Source of the DNA: Actinomycetes bacterium | Lineage (GTDB): Bacteria > Actinomycetota > Acidimicrobiia > Acidimicrobiales > RAAP-2 | Direction of reading: 5' to 3' | DNA: 64,000 bases | NCBI GenBank assembly: GCA_021793515.1 | Contig: JAJYSP010000002.1 | Coordinates: forward strand, 1 to 64,000 | Shown here: positions 26,249-36,764 of the stretch, piece by piece | How positions within the stretch are numbered: the first letter of the stretch is position 1 | Layout: the number at the start of each line of letters is the position of its first letter | Translations under genes and position numbers: made by a program | Notes under the pieces: generated by a model | Database searches by the model: none | The model's input: only the letters and a program-made list of their open reading frames with translations | Told to the model about the DNA's origin: nothing

Positions 26249-26254
26249 AGAATA
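26249..26254 (-). promoter_or_regulatory. -10 element of mihF, leaderless
   Basis: TATTCT on the minus strand is followed by 6 bases (GGGCGC) and the GTG of mihF. No ribosome binding site is present and no good -35 is seen. The surrounding 26243-26284 gap separates mihF from the end of pyrF. Confidence 0.55.
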
Positions 26255-26284
26255 CATCGTGACGAGCATAAATGCACCCCAGAA

Positions 26285-27121
26285 CTAGGGCAATGCCCCA
26301 GATATTTCGTCTCGCCAGCGTCGGGCGGCGTCGTGGACCGCTCGGCGGTCCGGACCACGCTCCAAAATCGCTCTACCCACGTTGACCAGGACTGATGAAC
26401 GTGGCACCTCACCGAACAACCGGCCGACGCGCTCGACCGTTGCGCCCTGGGCCCCCAAACCGGGCACGAGGATCGGTCCACCCAGCCGGGCCAGGTCAAA
26501 GGCGGGTGGCTCCCGGGTCGCACCGATCACTGCGCCGACCGAGCCGAACCCGTCCGCCCCGGCGTTCAGTTCACCAATGGCCTCGAGCAGCGCAACCTCG
26601 ACACTTCGTCCGCCGTCAACGATTGCCGTCTGGATGGCGCGCCCTTCGGGATTGGACGTAGCCGCGAGCACGAAGAGCCCCCGACCCGTGGCCAGGGCGG
26701 TGTTCACGAGCGGGCCCAGTGAGCCAACGCCAAGGAAGGGGTTCGCGGTGAGCGCGTCGACTGCGAGTGGTGAGCGGTCGTTCAACCAGGCCTGGGCGTA
26801 GCCCTCGACCGATGAGCCGATGTCACCGCGCTTCGCGTCGGCGACCACCAGCAACGACGCGTCGCGCGCCTCGCGGATAACCCGCTCCAAGATGCGGTAA
26901 CCGGCCGAGCCGAAACGCTCAAAGAACGCCACCTGGGGCTTGATCGCGACCGCGGTACCGATCGCCGCCTCCACGGTGGAGAGCGCCACGAACTCCACGC
27001 CTTCTGGGTCATCGTTTCGTCCCCACTGCTCGATGACTACCGCGCTCGGATCCACCCCGACGCACAGCGCGCCTCGCTCCTCGATCAGGGTGCGAAGGCG
27101 CGAGCCGAACGATTCAGCCAT
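26285..27121 (-). CDS. pyrF: Orotidine 5'-phosphate decarboxylase, type 2
   Basis: 278 residues, the length of the type 2 (Mycobacterium-like) form. DAKRGDIGSS carries the catalytic Asp-Lys-Asp set. LCVGVDPS, KPQVAFFERFG and VPGLGAQG complete the barrel. It converts OMP to UMP, the last step of the pathway. It overlaps pyrD by 8 bases and ends the pyr operon. Confidence 0.96.
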   Translation of the reverse strand: MAESFGSRLRTLIEERGALCVGVDPSAVVIEQWGRNDDPEGVEFVALSTVEAAIGTAVAIKPQVAFFERFGSAGYRILERVIREARDASLLVVADAKRGDIGSSVEGYAQAWLNDRSPLAVDALTANPFLGVGSLGPLVNTALATGRGLFVLAATSNPEGRAIQTAIVDGGRSVEVALLEAIGELNAGADGFGSVGAVIGATREPPAFDLARLGGPILVPGLGAQGATVERVGRLFGEVPRSSVLVNVGRAILERGPDRRAVHDAARRWRDEISGALP

Positions 27122-28028
27122 GGGCTACTCCAATGATCTCGTGGACAGAACGCACACCGTGGGAGGATAACCATCGCTCAACCTCGCGTTGGATGCGCCA
27201 CGGGGCACGCGGTGAAGCGAAGATCGCCGTGCCGACCTCGACAGCGCTGGCGCCGGCCATCATCAGGGCGATCGCATCCTCACCCCGGCGCACCCCGCCC
27301 ACGCCCACGATCGGCACATCCGGGAGCGCTCGGCGACAGTCGAAGACGGCGCGCAGCGCGACCGGGTGGATCCCCGGTCCGCTCACCCCACCGCCAACGC
27401 CGCCGAGAACCGGCCGGCGTGCGTCCAGGTCGATCGCGAGCCCGAGGAGGGTATTGACGAGAACTAGGGCCTCGGCGCCCGCGTTGACGGCGGCGGCGGC
27501 GATAGCGACGAGGTCGGGCGTGTTCGGACTCAACTTGACCCAGACCGGACGCTCCGCGTGGACCGTGGCGCGCACGATCGCGGCGGTTGCTTCGGGCGAA
27601 TGGGCGAACATGGTGGAGCGGTCCTCGAGGTTTGGGCAACTCGCGTTCACCTCGAGAGCCACCGAGGACGAACCGGCGAGCGCCTCGGCCGCATCGGCGA
27701 ACTCCTGGGCACTACGCCCCCAGATCGAGGTCACGATCGTCGCGCCGGCGGCGACGAGGGCAGGCTCATGGTCGTGGCGCCAGGCCATGACACCCGGTCC
27801 GGCCAGCCCCACGGAATTGACGAGGTGCTCGTCGACGGCTGTCACGCGTGGCGCGGGATTGCCCGGCCAGGCGAAGGCGGCGAGTGATTTGGTGACGAAC
27901 GCGCCGATCTGACTGAGGTCGCCGTATCCCGCGAGTTCGACGCCGAATCCCGCGGTTCCCGCCGCGGTGAGGATTGGTGAACGCAAGGCCACGGACCCCA
28001 CCGACGTAGCGAGCGAGACCTCACTCAT
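27114..28028 (-). CDS. pyrD: Dihydroorotate dehydrogenase, class 1
   Basis: 304 residues from the ATG at 28028, overlapping the carB stop (ATGA). The active-site loop [11 protein letters not shown] has a Cys as base, which marks a class 1 soluble enzyme; class 2 quinone enzymes use Ser. [16 protein letters not shown] and the FMN-site segment [20 protein letters not shown] agree. Class 1B partners normally need a PyrK electron-transfer subunit, and no pyrK is in this operon. Confidence 0.95.
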   Translation of the reverse strand: MSEVSLATSVGSVALRSPILTAAGTAGFGVELAGYGDLSQIGAFVTKSLAAFAWPGNPAPRVTAVDEHLVNSVGLAGPGVMAWRHDHEPALVAAGATIVTSIWGRSAQEFADAAEALAGSSSVALEVNASCPNLEDRSTMFAHSPEATAAIVRATVHAERPVWVKLSPNTPDLVAIAAAAVNAGAEALVLVNTLLGLAIDLDARRPVLGGVGGGVSGPGIHPVALRAVFDCRRALPDVPIVGVGGVRRGEDAIALMMAGASAVEVGTAIFASPRAPWRIQREVERWLSSHGVRSVHEIIGVAHG

Positions 28029-31000
28029 CCGTGCAGTTCCTGCAGGGAACGCACGCGCCAGCCGTGGGTCCGGGTGTCGGCGATCCCCCGAGCCGCTGCG
28101 AGCCCCGCGTTGAGCGTGGTCAGGCACGGGACACCGTGAGTGATGCAGGCGTGTCGAATTTGAGCGCCGTCGACCATCGCATCCCCGCCCGACGGTGTGT
28201 TGACCACGAGTTGCACGGCACCTTCGGCGATGAGCGTGACGGCGTCCGCCCCGAGGTCGGCGAGGCCGACCTTTCCGACCAGCGTCGTCACCGAGAGCCC
28301 GTTGGAGCGCAGATAGCCGGCCGTACCGACGGTCGCGGCGATGGTGAACCCGAGCTCGAGCAACTGGCGAGCGACGGCGAGACCACCCACCTTGTCTCGA
28401 TCCGCGAGTGAGAGGAAGACCTGTCCGGAGTCGGGCAGTCCGGTCCCCGCCGCGAGTTGTGACTTCGCAAAGGCGATTCCGAAACTCTCGCCGATACCCA
28501 TTACTTCGCCCGTCGAGCGCATTTCGGGCCCGAGGATGGTGTCGACGTCGGGGAAGCGGTTAAAGGGCAGGACCGCCTCCTTGACGCTGACGTAGTCCGG
28601 ATTGGGTGTCGTCGCCGGGACGACGCCGGCCCCGCGCAAGGACGCGAGCGTCTGGCCGAGCATCACGCGCACGGCTATCTGGGCCAGGGGCACGCCCGTC
28701 GCCTTCGCGACGAAGGGCACGGTGCGACTCGCCCGCGGGTTGGCCTCCAACACGAAGACCTCGTCGTTCTTGACGGCATACTGGACGTTGACGAGCCCGA
28801 CGACGCCGAGTGCGTTGGCGATGCGCGTCGTGTAGTCGTGGAGCGTCGCGATGACGGACTGGGACAACGTCTGGGGCGGCAGCGCGCACGCCGAATCACC
28901 GGAGTGGACCCCCGCCTCCTCGACGTGCTCCATGATCCCCGCCACGAAGGTCTCCCCCGCCTGGTCACGAATCGCGTCGACGTCAACCTCGACCGCGTCC
29001 TCGAGGAACCGGTCGAGCAGGATCGGTCGCGTCGCGCTGACGCCTCCCTCTCGCGCGAGCGCCCCGTGCGCCCCCGTGAGGTTGTTCATAACGCGCCGCA
29101 GGGACGCCTCGTTGTAGACGATCTCCATGGCTCGACCACCGAGTACGTAGCTCGGTCGTACCAGCACCGGGTAGCCGATGCGCGTCGCGACCTCAATCGC
29201 CTCATCCAGCGTGACGGCGACATCACCGGGCGGCTGACGGAGACCGAGATCGTTGCATATGGTCGACCAGTGCTCCCGGTCTTCGGCCGCGTCGATTGCG
29301 CTCACTGGGGTTCCGAGCACGAGCTCGGGGTCCAAGGTGTGGGCGAGTTTGAGAGGCGTCTGACCGCCGAGCGAGACGATCACCCCGACGACGCGTGCCC
29401 CGTCGACGCAGGCCGCTTGCTCCGCGGCCACGACCTCGGCGACGTCTTCGGGGGTGAGCGGTTCAAAGTAGAGGCGGTCGGAGGTCGAGTAGTCCGTCGA
29501 CACCGTCTCGGGGTTGCAGTTCACCATCACCGACTCGTAGCCCATGTCACGAAGCACGTACGAGGCGTGCACGCAGCAGTAGTCGAATTCGATGCCCTGG
29601 CCGATTCGGTTCGGACCCGAACCCAGAATGATCACGCGATCCTTGTTGGAGGATCGGACCTCCGACTCGTCCTCGGTGGTCCCGTAGTGGTACGGCGTCG
29701 CCGCGTCGAACTCGGCCGCGCAGGTGTCCACCGTCTTGAAGGTGACCGGGGCGAGTGCGGTGCGCGCGGCGCGAACGAGTTCAAGACCGGTGCCGCTGAT
29801 CGCGGCCACCTGGGAATCCGTGAAACCCCACTGTCGGTAGCGACGCCACGAGCGTGCGTCGAATTTCAACACGTCGGCGTCACGGAGTTCACGTTCCCGT
29901 ACGACGATCTCGGCCATCTGGTCGATAAACCACGCATCGATACCCGTGCGAGCGGCGATGTCTTCGACCGAGGCGCCGCGCCACAACATCTCGTGCAGCG
30001 CGTAGAGCCGCTCGGGGGTCGCCACCACGCAGCGGTGCCAGAGCGCGTCGTCGTCCAGATCGGCGAACTCGCGGTTAGGTCCCGGCGCGAATCCGGGCCG
30101 TCCCTGCTCGAGCGAGCGTATGGCCTTTTGCAGTGACTCGGCGAAGTTGCGCCCGATCGCCATGACCTCACCGACGGACTGCATGCGCGTGCCGAGCACC
30201 GATGACGCGCCCGGCAGCTTCTCGAAGGCCCACCGCGGGATCTTTGTGACCACGTAGTCGATCACGGGCTCGAAGCTCGCTGGCGTGGAACGCGTGATGT
30301 CGTTGAGAATCTCGTTAAGCGCGTAGCCCACCGCGAGACGTGCGGCGATCTTCGCGATCGGGAATCCCGTCGCCTTGGACGCGAGTGCGCTCGACCGGCT
30401 GACCCGAGGGTTCATCTCGATGACCAGTCGTTCGCCGGTACTGGGATTCACGGCGAACTGCACATTGGAGCCACCAGTCTCGACGCCGACGCGTCGAAGC
30501 ACGGCGAAGGCGTCATCGCGCATGGCCTGATACTCCACGTCCGAGAGCGTCTGGGCCGGCGCGACGGTGACCGAGTCACCCGTGTGCACACCCATGGGGT
30601 CGACGTTCTCGATGCTGCACACCACGACGCAGTTATCGTGGCGGTCACGCATGACCTCGAGTTCGTACTCCTTCCACCCCGCGATGGACCGCTCCACCAA
30701 GATCTCGCCGACGGGTGACGCGGCGATCCCCTCGGTCGCGAGGCGCACGAAGTCCTGGGCGTTGTGGGCGATCCCCGTTCCCGCGCCCCCGAGGATGTAG
30801 CTCGGGCGAACGATGATCGGCCACCCGATTCGCTCGGCGATGACGACGGCCTCAGCGACGTTGTGGGCGAAACCGGACTCCGGCACGCCGAGGCCGATGT
30901 CAGCCATCGCGGCTTTGAACAGCTCACGGTTCTCCGCGGTCTCGATCGCCTCGGGTCGCGCGCCGATGACCTCGACGCCGAAGCGCTCGGTCACACCGGC

Positions 31001-31312
31001 GTGGACGAGCGCCATCGTCAGATTGAGCGCCGTCTGACCCCCGAGGGTAGGCAATAACGCGTCGGGCCGCTCGCGTTCGATGATGTCGGTGAGCACCGAG
31101 AGGTCGAGCGGTTCCACGTAAGTCACGTCGGCGGTGCTCGGGTCGGTCATAATCGTGGCCGGATTGGAGTTGACCAGCACCACCCGGTACCCCTCGTCAC
31201 GGAGCACCTGGCAGGCCTGGGTGCCCGAATAGTCGAACTCGCAGGCCTGGCCGATCACGATCGGGCCCGAGCCGATCACCATGATGGTGTGGATGTCGTC
31301 ACGTCGTGGCAT
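28025..31312 (-). CDS. carB: Carbamoyl phosphate synthase, large subunit
   Basis: 1095 residues. Two homologous ATP-grasp halves are visible, beginning [19 protein letters not shown] and [20 protein letters not shown]. The C-terminal MGS-like allosteric domain (about 950-1070) follows. It forms carbamoyl phosphate from bicarbonate, ATP and ammonia delivered by CarA. It feeds both the adjacent PyrB and the ArgF encoded earlier in the window, and it overlaps carA by 14 bases. Confidence 0.98.
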   Translation of the reverse strand: MPRRDDIHTIMVIGSGPIVIGQACEFDYSGTQACQVLRDEGYRVVLVNSNPATIMTDPSTADVTYVEPLDLSVLTDIIERERPDALLPTLGGQTALNLTMALVHAGVTERFGVEVIGARPEAIETAENRELFKAAMADIGLGVPESGFAHNVAEAVVIAERIGWPIIVRPSYILGGAGTGIAHNAQDFVRLATEGIAASPVGEILVERSIAGWKEYELEVMRDRHDNCVVVCSIENVDPMGVHTGDSVTVAPAQTLSDVEYQAMRDDAFAVLRRVGVETGGSNVQFAVNPSTGERLVIEMNPRVSRSSALASKATGFPIAKIAARLAVGYALNEILNDITRSTPASFEPVIDYVVTKIPRWAFEKLPGASSVLGTRMQSVGEVMAIGRNFAESLQKAIRSLEQGRPGFAPGPNREFADLDDDALWHRCVVATPERLYALHEMLWRGASVEDIAARTGIDAWFIDQMAEIVVRERELRDADVLKFDARSWRRYRQWGFTDSQVAAISGTGLELVRAARTALAPVTFKTVDTCAAEFDAATPYHYGTTEDESEVRSSNKDRVIILGSGPNRIGQGIEFDYCCVHASYVLRDMGYESVMVNCNPETVSTDYSTSDRLYFEPLTPEDVAEVVAAEQAACVDGARVVGVIVSLGGQTPLKLAHTLDPELVLGTPVSAIDAAEDREHWSTICNDLGLRQPPGDVAVTLDEAIEVATRIGYPVLVRPSYVLGGRAMEIVYNEASLRRVMNNLTGAHGALAREGGVSATRPILLDRFLEDAVEVDVDAIRDQAGETFVAGIMEHVEEAGVHSGDSACALPPQTLSQSVIATLHDYTTRIANALGVVGLVNVQYAVKNDEVFVLEANPRASRTVPFVAKATGVPLAQIAVRVMLGQTLASLRGAGVVPATTPNPDYVSVKEAVLPFNRFPDVDTILGPEMRSTGEVMGIGESFGIAFAKSQLAAGTGLPDSGQVFLSLADRDKVGGLAVARQLLELGFTIAATVGTAGYLRSNGLSVTTLVGKVGLADLGADAVTLIAEGAVQLVVNTPSGGDAMVDGAQIRHACITHGVPCLTTLNAGLAAARGIADTRTHGWRVRSLQELHG

Positions 31313-32399
31313 CGGCCGCCCTCAGGTCTTCGCCGCGTAGCAGCGACTCGAAACGTTCAAAGAGGTATCGGGCGTCGTGGGGACCGGGTCCGGCCTCGGG
31401 GTGGTACTGCACCGAGAAGCAGCGAAGTGCCGGCGCTACGATCCCCTCAACGACGCCGTCGTTCAGGTTCCGGTGGCTCACGACCGCACTCAGCGAGTCG
31501 GGCTCCACGGCGTAGTTATGGTTCTGCGCGGTCACCTCGATCCGACCCGTCGCGAGGTCCTGGACCGGGTGATTGCTGCCGTGGTGACCAAAGGGCAGCT
31601 TGTACGTCGTGCCCCCGAGGGCCGTTGCGAGTAACTGGTGGCCGAGGCAGATCCCGAAGATCGGAACCTCACCGACCAGATACCCGATCTCGCGCACGTA
31701 CTGGCCGAGCGCGGCGGGGTCACCTGGACCGTTGGAGAGAAAGACACCATCGGGCTCGAGCGCTCGAATCTCGTCGGCGGAGGTCGCCGCGGGCACCACC
31801 GTGACTCGGAAGCGCCGGGCGAGTTGGTCCACCATCGTTGTCTTGATGCCGTAGTCGACCGCGACCACGTGGCGCTGGCCCATGCCCCGCTCGTAAGCCG
31901 CGGGTGTCGACACGAGTGACACGTAGTCCATCCCGTCGGTTCCCTTGGCCGTCGCCGCGGCCGCGGCCACGACGTCGACACCGGCGTGACCGAAGGCACC
32001 CGGTAATGCCCCGTGCGCGCGCAGGTGACGCGTAAGGCGACGGGTGTCCACGCCGACGATCGCGGGCACTCGTCGCTCCACCAGGAACGGCTCGAGGGCG
32101 CTCTCGGCCCGCCAACTCGAGGGGCGCACCGAGAGGTCGCGCACGATCACGCCACGACACCACGGTCGCACCGCCTCATCGTCCAGTGGGGTCACGCCGT
32201 AGTTGCCGATGTGGGGGTACGTGAACGTGATGACCTGGCCCGCGTAGCTCGGGTCCGTGATGACTTCTTGGTACCCGCTGAGTGCCGTGTTGAAGACGAA
32301 CTCGCCGGTCGTGACCCCGTCGTCGGGCAGGTAGCCGGCCGCGTACCCTTCGAAGACGGCACCGTCAGCGAGGACCAAGACTGAATGACTTCGCGTCAC
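31299..32399 (-). CDS. carA: Carbamoyl phosphate synthase, small subunit
   Basis: 366 residues. The class I glutaminase domain has the nucleophile elbow GICLGHQLL and the His-Glu pair in [12 protein letters not shown]. The N-terminal CPSase domain has FEGYAAGY and [17 protein letters not shown]. It hydrolyses glutamine for CarB. The GTG start overlaps the pyrC stop (GTGA). Confidence 0.98.
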   Translation of the reverse strand: MTRSHSVLVLADGAVFEGYAAGYLPDDGVTTGEFVFNTALSGYQEVITDPSYAGQVITFTYPHIGNYGVTPLDDEAVRPWCRGVIVRDLSVRPSSWRAESALEPFLVERRVPAIVGVDTRRLTRHLRAHGALPGAFGHAGVDVVAAAAATAKGTDGMDYVSLVSTPAAYERGMGQRHVVAVDYGIKTTMVDQLARRFRVTVVPAATSADEIRALEPDGVFLSNGPGDPAALGQYVREIGYLVGEVPIFGICLGHQLLATALGGTTYKLPFGHHGSNHPVQDLATGRIEVTAQNHNYAVEPDSLSAVVSHRNLNDGVVEGIVAPALRCFSVQYHPEAGPGPHDARYLFERFESLLRGEDLRAADATT

Positions 32400-33709
32400 G
32401 CGAGCACCCCCTCATCGACCACGACGTCGCCACGCACGATCGTGGTCCGCACTCGCCCTTCGAGTTCTCGTCCGTCATAGGGCGTGTTGTAGGCGAGGCT
32501 CTGGAGTCGGTCGCGACTCGCCCGCCACCGCGCGCTGGGGTCAAAGACCACCAAGTTCGCGTCCTCGCCCGCGACGACCGCACCCCCGTGGCCACTGTGG
32601 CGCACCCGCGCGTCCCCGTGTCGCAACGACGCGATCCGCGCGGGCGAGCGGCTTAGGAGTGCGAAGAACCGGATCGGGTCGGCGCTTGAGGACCCAAGCG
32701 CCTCGAAGGTCAACGACGCCGCGTGCTCGAGACCGAGCATGCCCGCGGGCGCTTCGTCAAAGGGGAGGTCCTTTAACTCCGCGGCGTGGGGCGCGTGGTC
32801 AGTCGCGACGGCATCGGCCCAACCGTTGACGAGCGACGCACGCACGGCTGCGACGTCGTCTCGCGATCGCAGTGGCGGATTCACCTTGTAGTGGGCGTCA
32901 TAGTTCTCGCACGCCGATTCATCGAGGGTGAAATGGTGGGGCGCAACTTCAGCGGTGACGGGCAGCCCCTCGTCTCGAGCGGCGCCTACGGCGGCCAACG
33001 ATCGCGCGGTCGACAGATGCAAGAAGTGCAAGGGCGCACCCGTGAGGCGAACCAACTCGATGTCGCGCGCGACCATGATCTCCTCGGCCGCCGCCGGGCG
33101 ACCCACCAGTCCCAAGCGACTGCTCAAGGCGCCCTCATTCATCGATCCGCCCGCGGCGAGGTTCGTGTCCTCACAGTGCTGGGCCAGACGAATACCGAGG
33201 GGCCGGGCGTAGCTGAGCGCCCGACGCATCACCGCGGCGTCTTGAACACCCGTACCGTCGTCGCTGAAGAGCCGCACGCCCAGTGCGGCGAGCTCCGCCA
33301 TCGGCGCGAGCCGTTCGCCCTGGCGCCCCAGGGTGATGGCCCCAGCGACGGCGACGTCCACCAACGCGCGCGACCCTTGATCCAAGACGTAAGTGACCAG
33401 CGCCACGTTGTCGAGGGCCGGTTCGGTGTTGGGCATGGCGACCACGGCGGTGAACCCACCGACCGCGGCAGCCCGAGACCCGCTCTCGATCGTCTCGGCC
33501 GATTCGCCGCCGGGTTCGCGAAGGTGGGTGTGCAGGTCGACCAGACCCGGTCCCACCCAACACCCTGTCGCGTCCACTTCGCGTGATCGAGAGGGCGCGT
33601 CGAGTCCCTCCCCGACCGCCACGATCACTCCGTCGACGACGAGCACGTCGGCCACGGTTGCCGACTCGGGGCCGACGACCAATCCATTACGAACGATGAC
33701 CGCTGCCAT
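32396..33709 (-). CDS. pyrC: Dihydroorotase
   Basis: 437 residues from the ATG at 33709, sharing one base with the pyrB stop (TGATG). The metal-binding DLHTHLREPG, GGFTAVVAMPNTEP, APHHFTLDE and ATDHAPH motifs mark a class I dihydroorotase, one of the amidohydrolase metalloenzymes. It cyclises carbamoyl aspartate. An upstream in-frame start would add about 98 residues of pyrB-overlapping sequence and is rejected. Confidence 0.97.
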   Translation of the reverse strand: MAAVIVRNGLVVGPESATVADVLVVDGVIVAVGEGLDAPSRSREVDATGCWVGPGLVDLHTHLREPGGESAETIESGSRAAAVGGFTAVVAMPNTEPALDNVALVTYVLDQGSRALVDVAVAGAITLGRQGERLAPMAELAALGVRLFSDDGTGVQDAAVMRRALSYARPLGIRLAQHCEDTNLAAGGSMNEGALSSRLGLVGRPAAAEEIMVARDIELVRLTGAPLHFLHLSTARSLAAVGAARDEGLPVTAEVAPHHFTLDESACENYDAHYKVNPPLRSRDDVAAVRASLVNGWADAVATDHAPHAAELKDLPFDEAPAGMLGLEHAASLTFEALGSSSADPIRFFALLSRSPARIASLRHGDARVRHSGHGGAVVAGEDANLVVFDPSARWRASRDRLQSLAYNTPYDGRELEGRVRTTIVRGDVVVDEGVLA

Positions 33710-34692
33710 CACGCCACCTCCGAGGTCACGCCAGCGACGGTGAGGTACAGGACCGCCATTCGGATGGGCACGCCGTTGCTGACCTGGCGTTCGATGATCG
33801 CGGCGGGTAGATCGGCGACCACGGAGTCGAGCTCGACTCCCCGGTTGATCGGCCCCGGGTGCATGAGCAAGGTCTCGGGGCGCAATCGGCGGGCCCTCGC
33901 TGCCGTGAGTCCGAAGGTCGTCGTAAATTCGCGCAGGCTGGGCACAAAAGAGCCAGTCCCCCGCTCGTTCTGGAGCCGCAGCAGCCCGATGACGTCGGCC
34001 CATTCGAGTGCCTCATCGAAGTCGTCTACCACCTCCACCGGCCACGTCGCGATGTCCACCGGCAACAGGGTTCCCGGCGCGGCAACGCGCACCTGAGCAC
34101 CGAGGGTGACGTAGGCGTCGACGTCGCTTCGCGCGACCCGACTGTGCAAGATGTCTCCGACGATCAAGATGTGGAGTCCGTCGAACAGCGTCGCGCCCGT
34201 GTCTGACGGCGTGATCCCGCGGCGCTCGGCGAGGACCTGGCGGATCGTAAAGGCGTCCAAGAGACCTTGCGTGGGGTGTTGGTGCAGTCCGTCACCCGCG
34301 TTGATCACACGCACGTGGGGCACGAACCGGCTCACCTGCTCGGCAGCCCCACTCGAGCGGTGTCGAAGGACGACCGCGTCGAGCCCGAGCGCGTCGATCG
34401 TCGCGATCGTGTCTCTCAGGGACTCACCCTTCTTGACACTGCTCGAGGCGACCGCGAGTGACAACACGTCGGCGCTCAAGCGCTTCGCCGCCGTCTCGAA
34501 ACTGAGGCGCGTTCGCGTCGACTCCTCGAAGAACAGAGACGCGACGACCCGCCCCTTTAGTGCTGGGACCTTCTTCACCGTACGTCGGTGGACTTCGACG
34601 AATGATTCGGCCGTATCGAGCACCTCGACGATTGCCTCGCGGCTGACGTCATGGAGGGACAACAGATTTTGACCCCGTATGGTCGTAATCAC
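33709..34692 (-). CDS. pyrB: Aspartate carbamoyltransferase, catalytic
   Basis: 327 residues. FEESTRTRLSFE binds carbamoyl phosphate. HPTQGLLDAFTI and MHPGPINRGVE are further family motifs. It makes carbamoyl aspartate. GTG overlaps the pyrR stop (GTGA). No pyrI regulatory chain is present, as in Gram-positive operons. Confidence 0.97.
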   Translation of the reverse strand: MITTIRGQNLLSLHDVSREAIVEVLDTAESFVEVHRRTVKKVPALKGRVVASLFFEESTRTRLSFETAAKRLSADVLSLAVASSSVKKGESLRDTIATIDALGLDAVVLRHRSSGAAEQVSRFVPHVRVINAGDGLHQHPTQGLLDAFTIRQVLAERRGITPSDTGATLFDGLHILIVGDILHSRVARSDVDAYVTLGAQVRVAAPGTLLPVDIATWPVEVVDDFDEALEWADVIGLLRLQNERGTGSFVPSLREFTTTFGLTAARARRLRPETLLMHPGPINRGVELDSVVADLPAAIIERQVSNGVPIRMAVLYLTVAGVTSEVA

Positions 34693-35255
34693 GACTCGAC
34701 CTCCTCACCGATCCAGACACCGTCCACGGTTGCCACGATGGCCTCGTGCTGTGCGGTGGGCAGGTTCTTACCTACGAAATCGGCGCGAATGGGCAGTTCT
34801 CGGTGGCCCCGGTCGACGAGTACGGCCAACTGGATGGCACGGGGCCGCCCCCATTCGGCGAGCGCGTTGAGCGCCGCTCGAATCGTGCGACCCGTGTAGA
34901 GCACGTCATCCACGAGCAACACCGTCCGGTCGGTCAGATCGACCGGGATCGACGTGGCGGTCGCGCCGAGCAGCGGACGGCGGTCCAGATCATCCCGGAA
35001 GTAGGCCACGTCGAGGCGCCCGACGTGGACCGTGAGTGCGCCGATTGACGATACGGCCGCTGCGAGTCGCTCGGCAACGGTCACCCCACCGACCTGGAGA
35101 CCAAGGACGACGAGGTCGGGTTGGTCCGCGTTGCGTTCGACGACTTCGTGTGCCATTCGGCGAAGCGTTCGCTCGACGTCGTCTCGCGAGAGCAGTTGTG
35201 AACGGGGTTCGAACGTCCTGTTCGGCACGCTCGGCGTACCCGGTGTCTTGGTCAC
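34689..35255 (-). CDS. pyrR: PyrR regulator / uracil phosphoribosyltransferase
   Basis: 188 residues. The PRPP-binding loop VLLVDDVLYTGRTIRAA and LVDRGHRELPIRADFVGKN are the PyrR signatures. PyrR family members bind pyr mRNA in response to UMP. It starts at GTG 35255, after a GGGAGGGA ribosome binding site and a leader of about 50 bases. It is first in the pyr operon, the usual actinobacterial and Bacillus place. Confidence 0.96.
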   Translation of the reverse strand: MTKTPGTPSVPNRTFEPRSQLLSRDDVERTLRRMAHEVVERNADQPDLVVLGLQVGGVTVAERLAAAVSSIGALTVHVGRLDVAYFRDDLDRRPLLGATATSIPVDLTDRTVLLVDDVLYTGRTIRAALNALAEWGRPRAIQLAVLVDRGHRELPIRADFVGKNLPTAQHEAIVATVDGVWIGEEVES

Positions 35256-35257
35256 AA

Positions 35258-35284
35258 TCCCTCCCGCCGTACGAGCCTCACGGG
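35258..35284 (-). promoter_or_regulatory. pyrR leader hairpin overlapping its ribosome binding site
   Basis: CCCGT (35284-35280) can pair with ACGGCGGG (35270-35263) with one bulged C. This places the 5' part of the GGGAGGGA ribosome binding site (35265-35258) in the stem. Such a structure could let PyrR or UMP control translation. The pairing is by eye and weak (5 bp). Confidence 0.35.
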
Positions 35285-35308
35285 ACCCGTTTCACGACGA
35301 CGCTCGAC

Positions 35309-35336
35309 AGAATATCAGACCGTGAACGACTATCAA
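35309..35336 (-). promoter_or_regulatory. pyr operon promoter
   Basis: TTGATA (35336-35331) and TATTCT (35314-35309), 16 bases apart on the minus strand, form one of the best promoter matches in the window. The -35 overlaps the stop end of the upstream ctaG-like gene. Initiation is expected near 35302, leaving a leader of about 47 bases, unlike the many leaderless starts nearby. Confidence 0.6.
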
Positions 35337-36253
35337 GCGCCGTCGACGTGGGATGTCGGCGTGGGCGTGGAGATGGTCAGATCGAGCGTCGACGCCCGAC
35401 CCGTCAGACGATCGATCACGCTGCCCATCGAACCTTCGGTCTCGATGGCCCGACGGATCACGATGGCCAGGGTTGGCAGGGCCCAGAAGTCACCGCAGAT
35501 CCAGAGAATCGCCGCACCGATCTGCTGATCGGCGAACGGCGAGAGTGTCACGCCCGGCACGTGCGCGTAGACGGCGTACCAGCTCACGGTCGTCAGGATG
35601 CTCATGGCGATGGCGAGCATGGTCATCAGTCCGTTCGTGATCAGGATCGCGCCTATCTTCCACACCGCACCCTTCGCTGGTCGCATCGGTGCCGAAGGAT
35701 AGATCTGGAGCCAGAACAACGTGCCGGCCACCACGAAACTGCCGTGCATGAGCCAGACGTGTACGAACTGATTACGCTCACCGAGGTCGAAGAGGCTCGG
35801 GACGTGCCACGCGAACATGACGACATTCATCAAGATCAGCGCCAACCACGGGTTGCGGGCGAAGCGGCCAACAGCCCGAAGCCAGGCCGTCGACTGACGA
35901 AGGAACAGGAACCGTCCGACACGTCGGCGTGCGTCTACGGGCAGCACGAAGAGCGAGGGGATCCACGGTGCACCCGCGACGATCAACATGGGCACGAAGA
36001 AGGCGATGATGATGTGCTCGATCATGTGAACAAAGAAGTAGCGCGCCGCCCAGTAGTCGAGCGGCGACACGATCACGACCGCCAGCAACGCCAGTCCCGC
36101 GTAGAACCGGTACGACCGGCGCCGGCGCCGGCGCCGGTTCGCGACCGTCGAGTGACTCGCCATCCGGCGTAGCCCGACCTCGTGGGCGATCACCGTCAGT
36201 ACGAGGACGACGACCATCGGATCGAATGACCAGTGGTGCACGACGTAGTTCAC
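35333..36253 (-). CDS. CtaG/Caa3-type cytochrome c oxidase assembly protein
   Basis: 306 residues with about seven membrane helices. His residues expected in CtaG_Caa3 proteins are present: H76 and H80 in YFFVHMIEH, H150 in WHVPSLFD, and H165 and H170 in FVHVWLMHG. Family members deliver copper to the CuB centre of oxidases. It begins with GTG. A poly-Arg stretch (residues 40-46) comes from a GC-rich triplicated repeat. It is the left end of the oxidase island and has a His-poor paralogue at 38424-39191. Confidence 0.9.
   Translation of the reverse strand: MNYVVHHWSFDPMVVVLVLTVIAHEVGLRRMASHSTVANRRRRRRRSYRFYAGLALLAVVIVSPLDYWAARYFFVHMIEHIIIAFFVPMLIVAGAPWIPSLFVLPVDARRRVGRFLFLRQSTAWLRAVGRFARNPWLALILMNVVMFAWHVPSLFDLGERNQFVHVWLMHGSFVVAGTLFWLQIYPSAPMRPAKGAVWKIGAILITNGLMTMLAIAMSILTTVSWYAVYAHVPGVTLSPFADQQIGAAILWICGDFWALPTLAIVIRRAIETEGSMGSVIDRLTGRASTLDLTISTPTPTSHVDGA
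36116..36137. repeat. Perfect GC palindrome made of three CGGCGC-type units
   Basis: This 22-base stretch is its own reverse complement and consists of GGCGCC repeats. It lies within the ctaG-like gene and encodes its Arg cluster. It could be a site of slippage or of unusual DNA structure. Confidence 0.8.
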
Positions 36254-36264
36254 GAGGTCACCGT

Positions 36265-36693
36265 CTAGGACGTCCCGCTCGAGGGCTGCTCGCCGGGGTG
36301 GTGTTCAGGGAGACCGAGTTCCGGCTGGTCACCGTCTGCGGCGGTCCGCTGGGCCTCGGCGAGTTCGGCTTGGTGCGCCTGCCAGGCCTTCAGCATCCCG
36401 TCGTACTGCGGCGCGAGACCGGGCTCACGCGTCGTGCGCCGCCGCCGCGGTGTCGTGCCCTCATGGAGAACCTTCCACCACATGTACACGGCGAAGACCG
36501 CCAGGAGTGGCCACTCGAACACGTACGCCCAACTCAGGGTGTTCCCACGCTCGGCGCGTCCCAACTCGAACCAGAACGCCACGGCGCAGAGCGCTAGGCC
36601 CGCCAGCAGCACCGCGTGCGTGCGCCACGCGTCCGCACCGCCCATCCGATGGGGCGACTCGCCGGGCGCGCTCTGACCCTTCGCACCGCTCAT
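36265..36693 (-). CDS. Small oxidase-island membrane protein, LSWAYVFEWP family
   Basis: 142 residues with two membrane helices: THAVLLAGLALCAVAFWF, and YVFEWPLLAVFAVYMWW. The block GNTLSWAYVFEWP is nearly identical in the protein encoded at the other end of the island (43783-44121). TACAGT (36705-36700) is 6 bases before the ATG, a leaderless-type start, although the intervening CAGGGG might also act as a ribosome binding site. The C-terminal 60 residues are soluble and polar. It is probably an accessory of the oxidase. No named family is known to me. Confidence 0.8.
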   Translation of the reverse strand: MSGAKGQSAPGESPHRMGGADAWRTHAVLLAGLALCAVAFWFELGRAERGNTLSWAYVFEWPLLAVFAVYMWWKVLHEGTTPRRRRTTREPGLAPQYDGMLKAWQAHQAELAEAQRTAADGDQPELGLPEHHPGEQPSSGTS

Positions 36694-36764
36694 CCCCTGA
36701 CTGTATCCCCCTGCGTGGAGCCACGACGCTGAGAAAACTTTCCGTTTCGCTAGAGTGCGGTGCG

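Noticed and set aside
33710-34003. Extended PyrC N-terminus of about 98 residues
   Set aside because: It overlaps pyrB entirely out of frame and is Arg/Pro rich; the TGATG junction gives the expected start.
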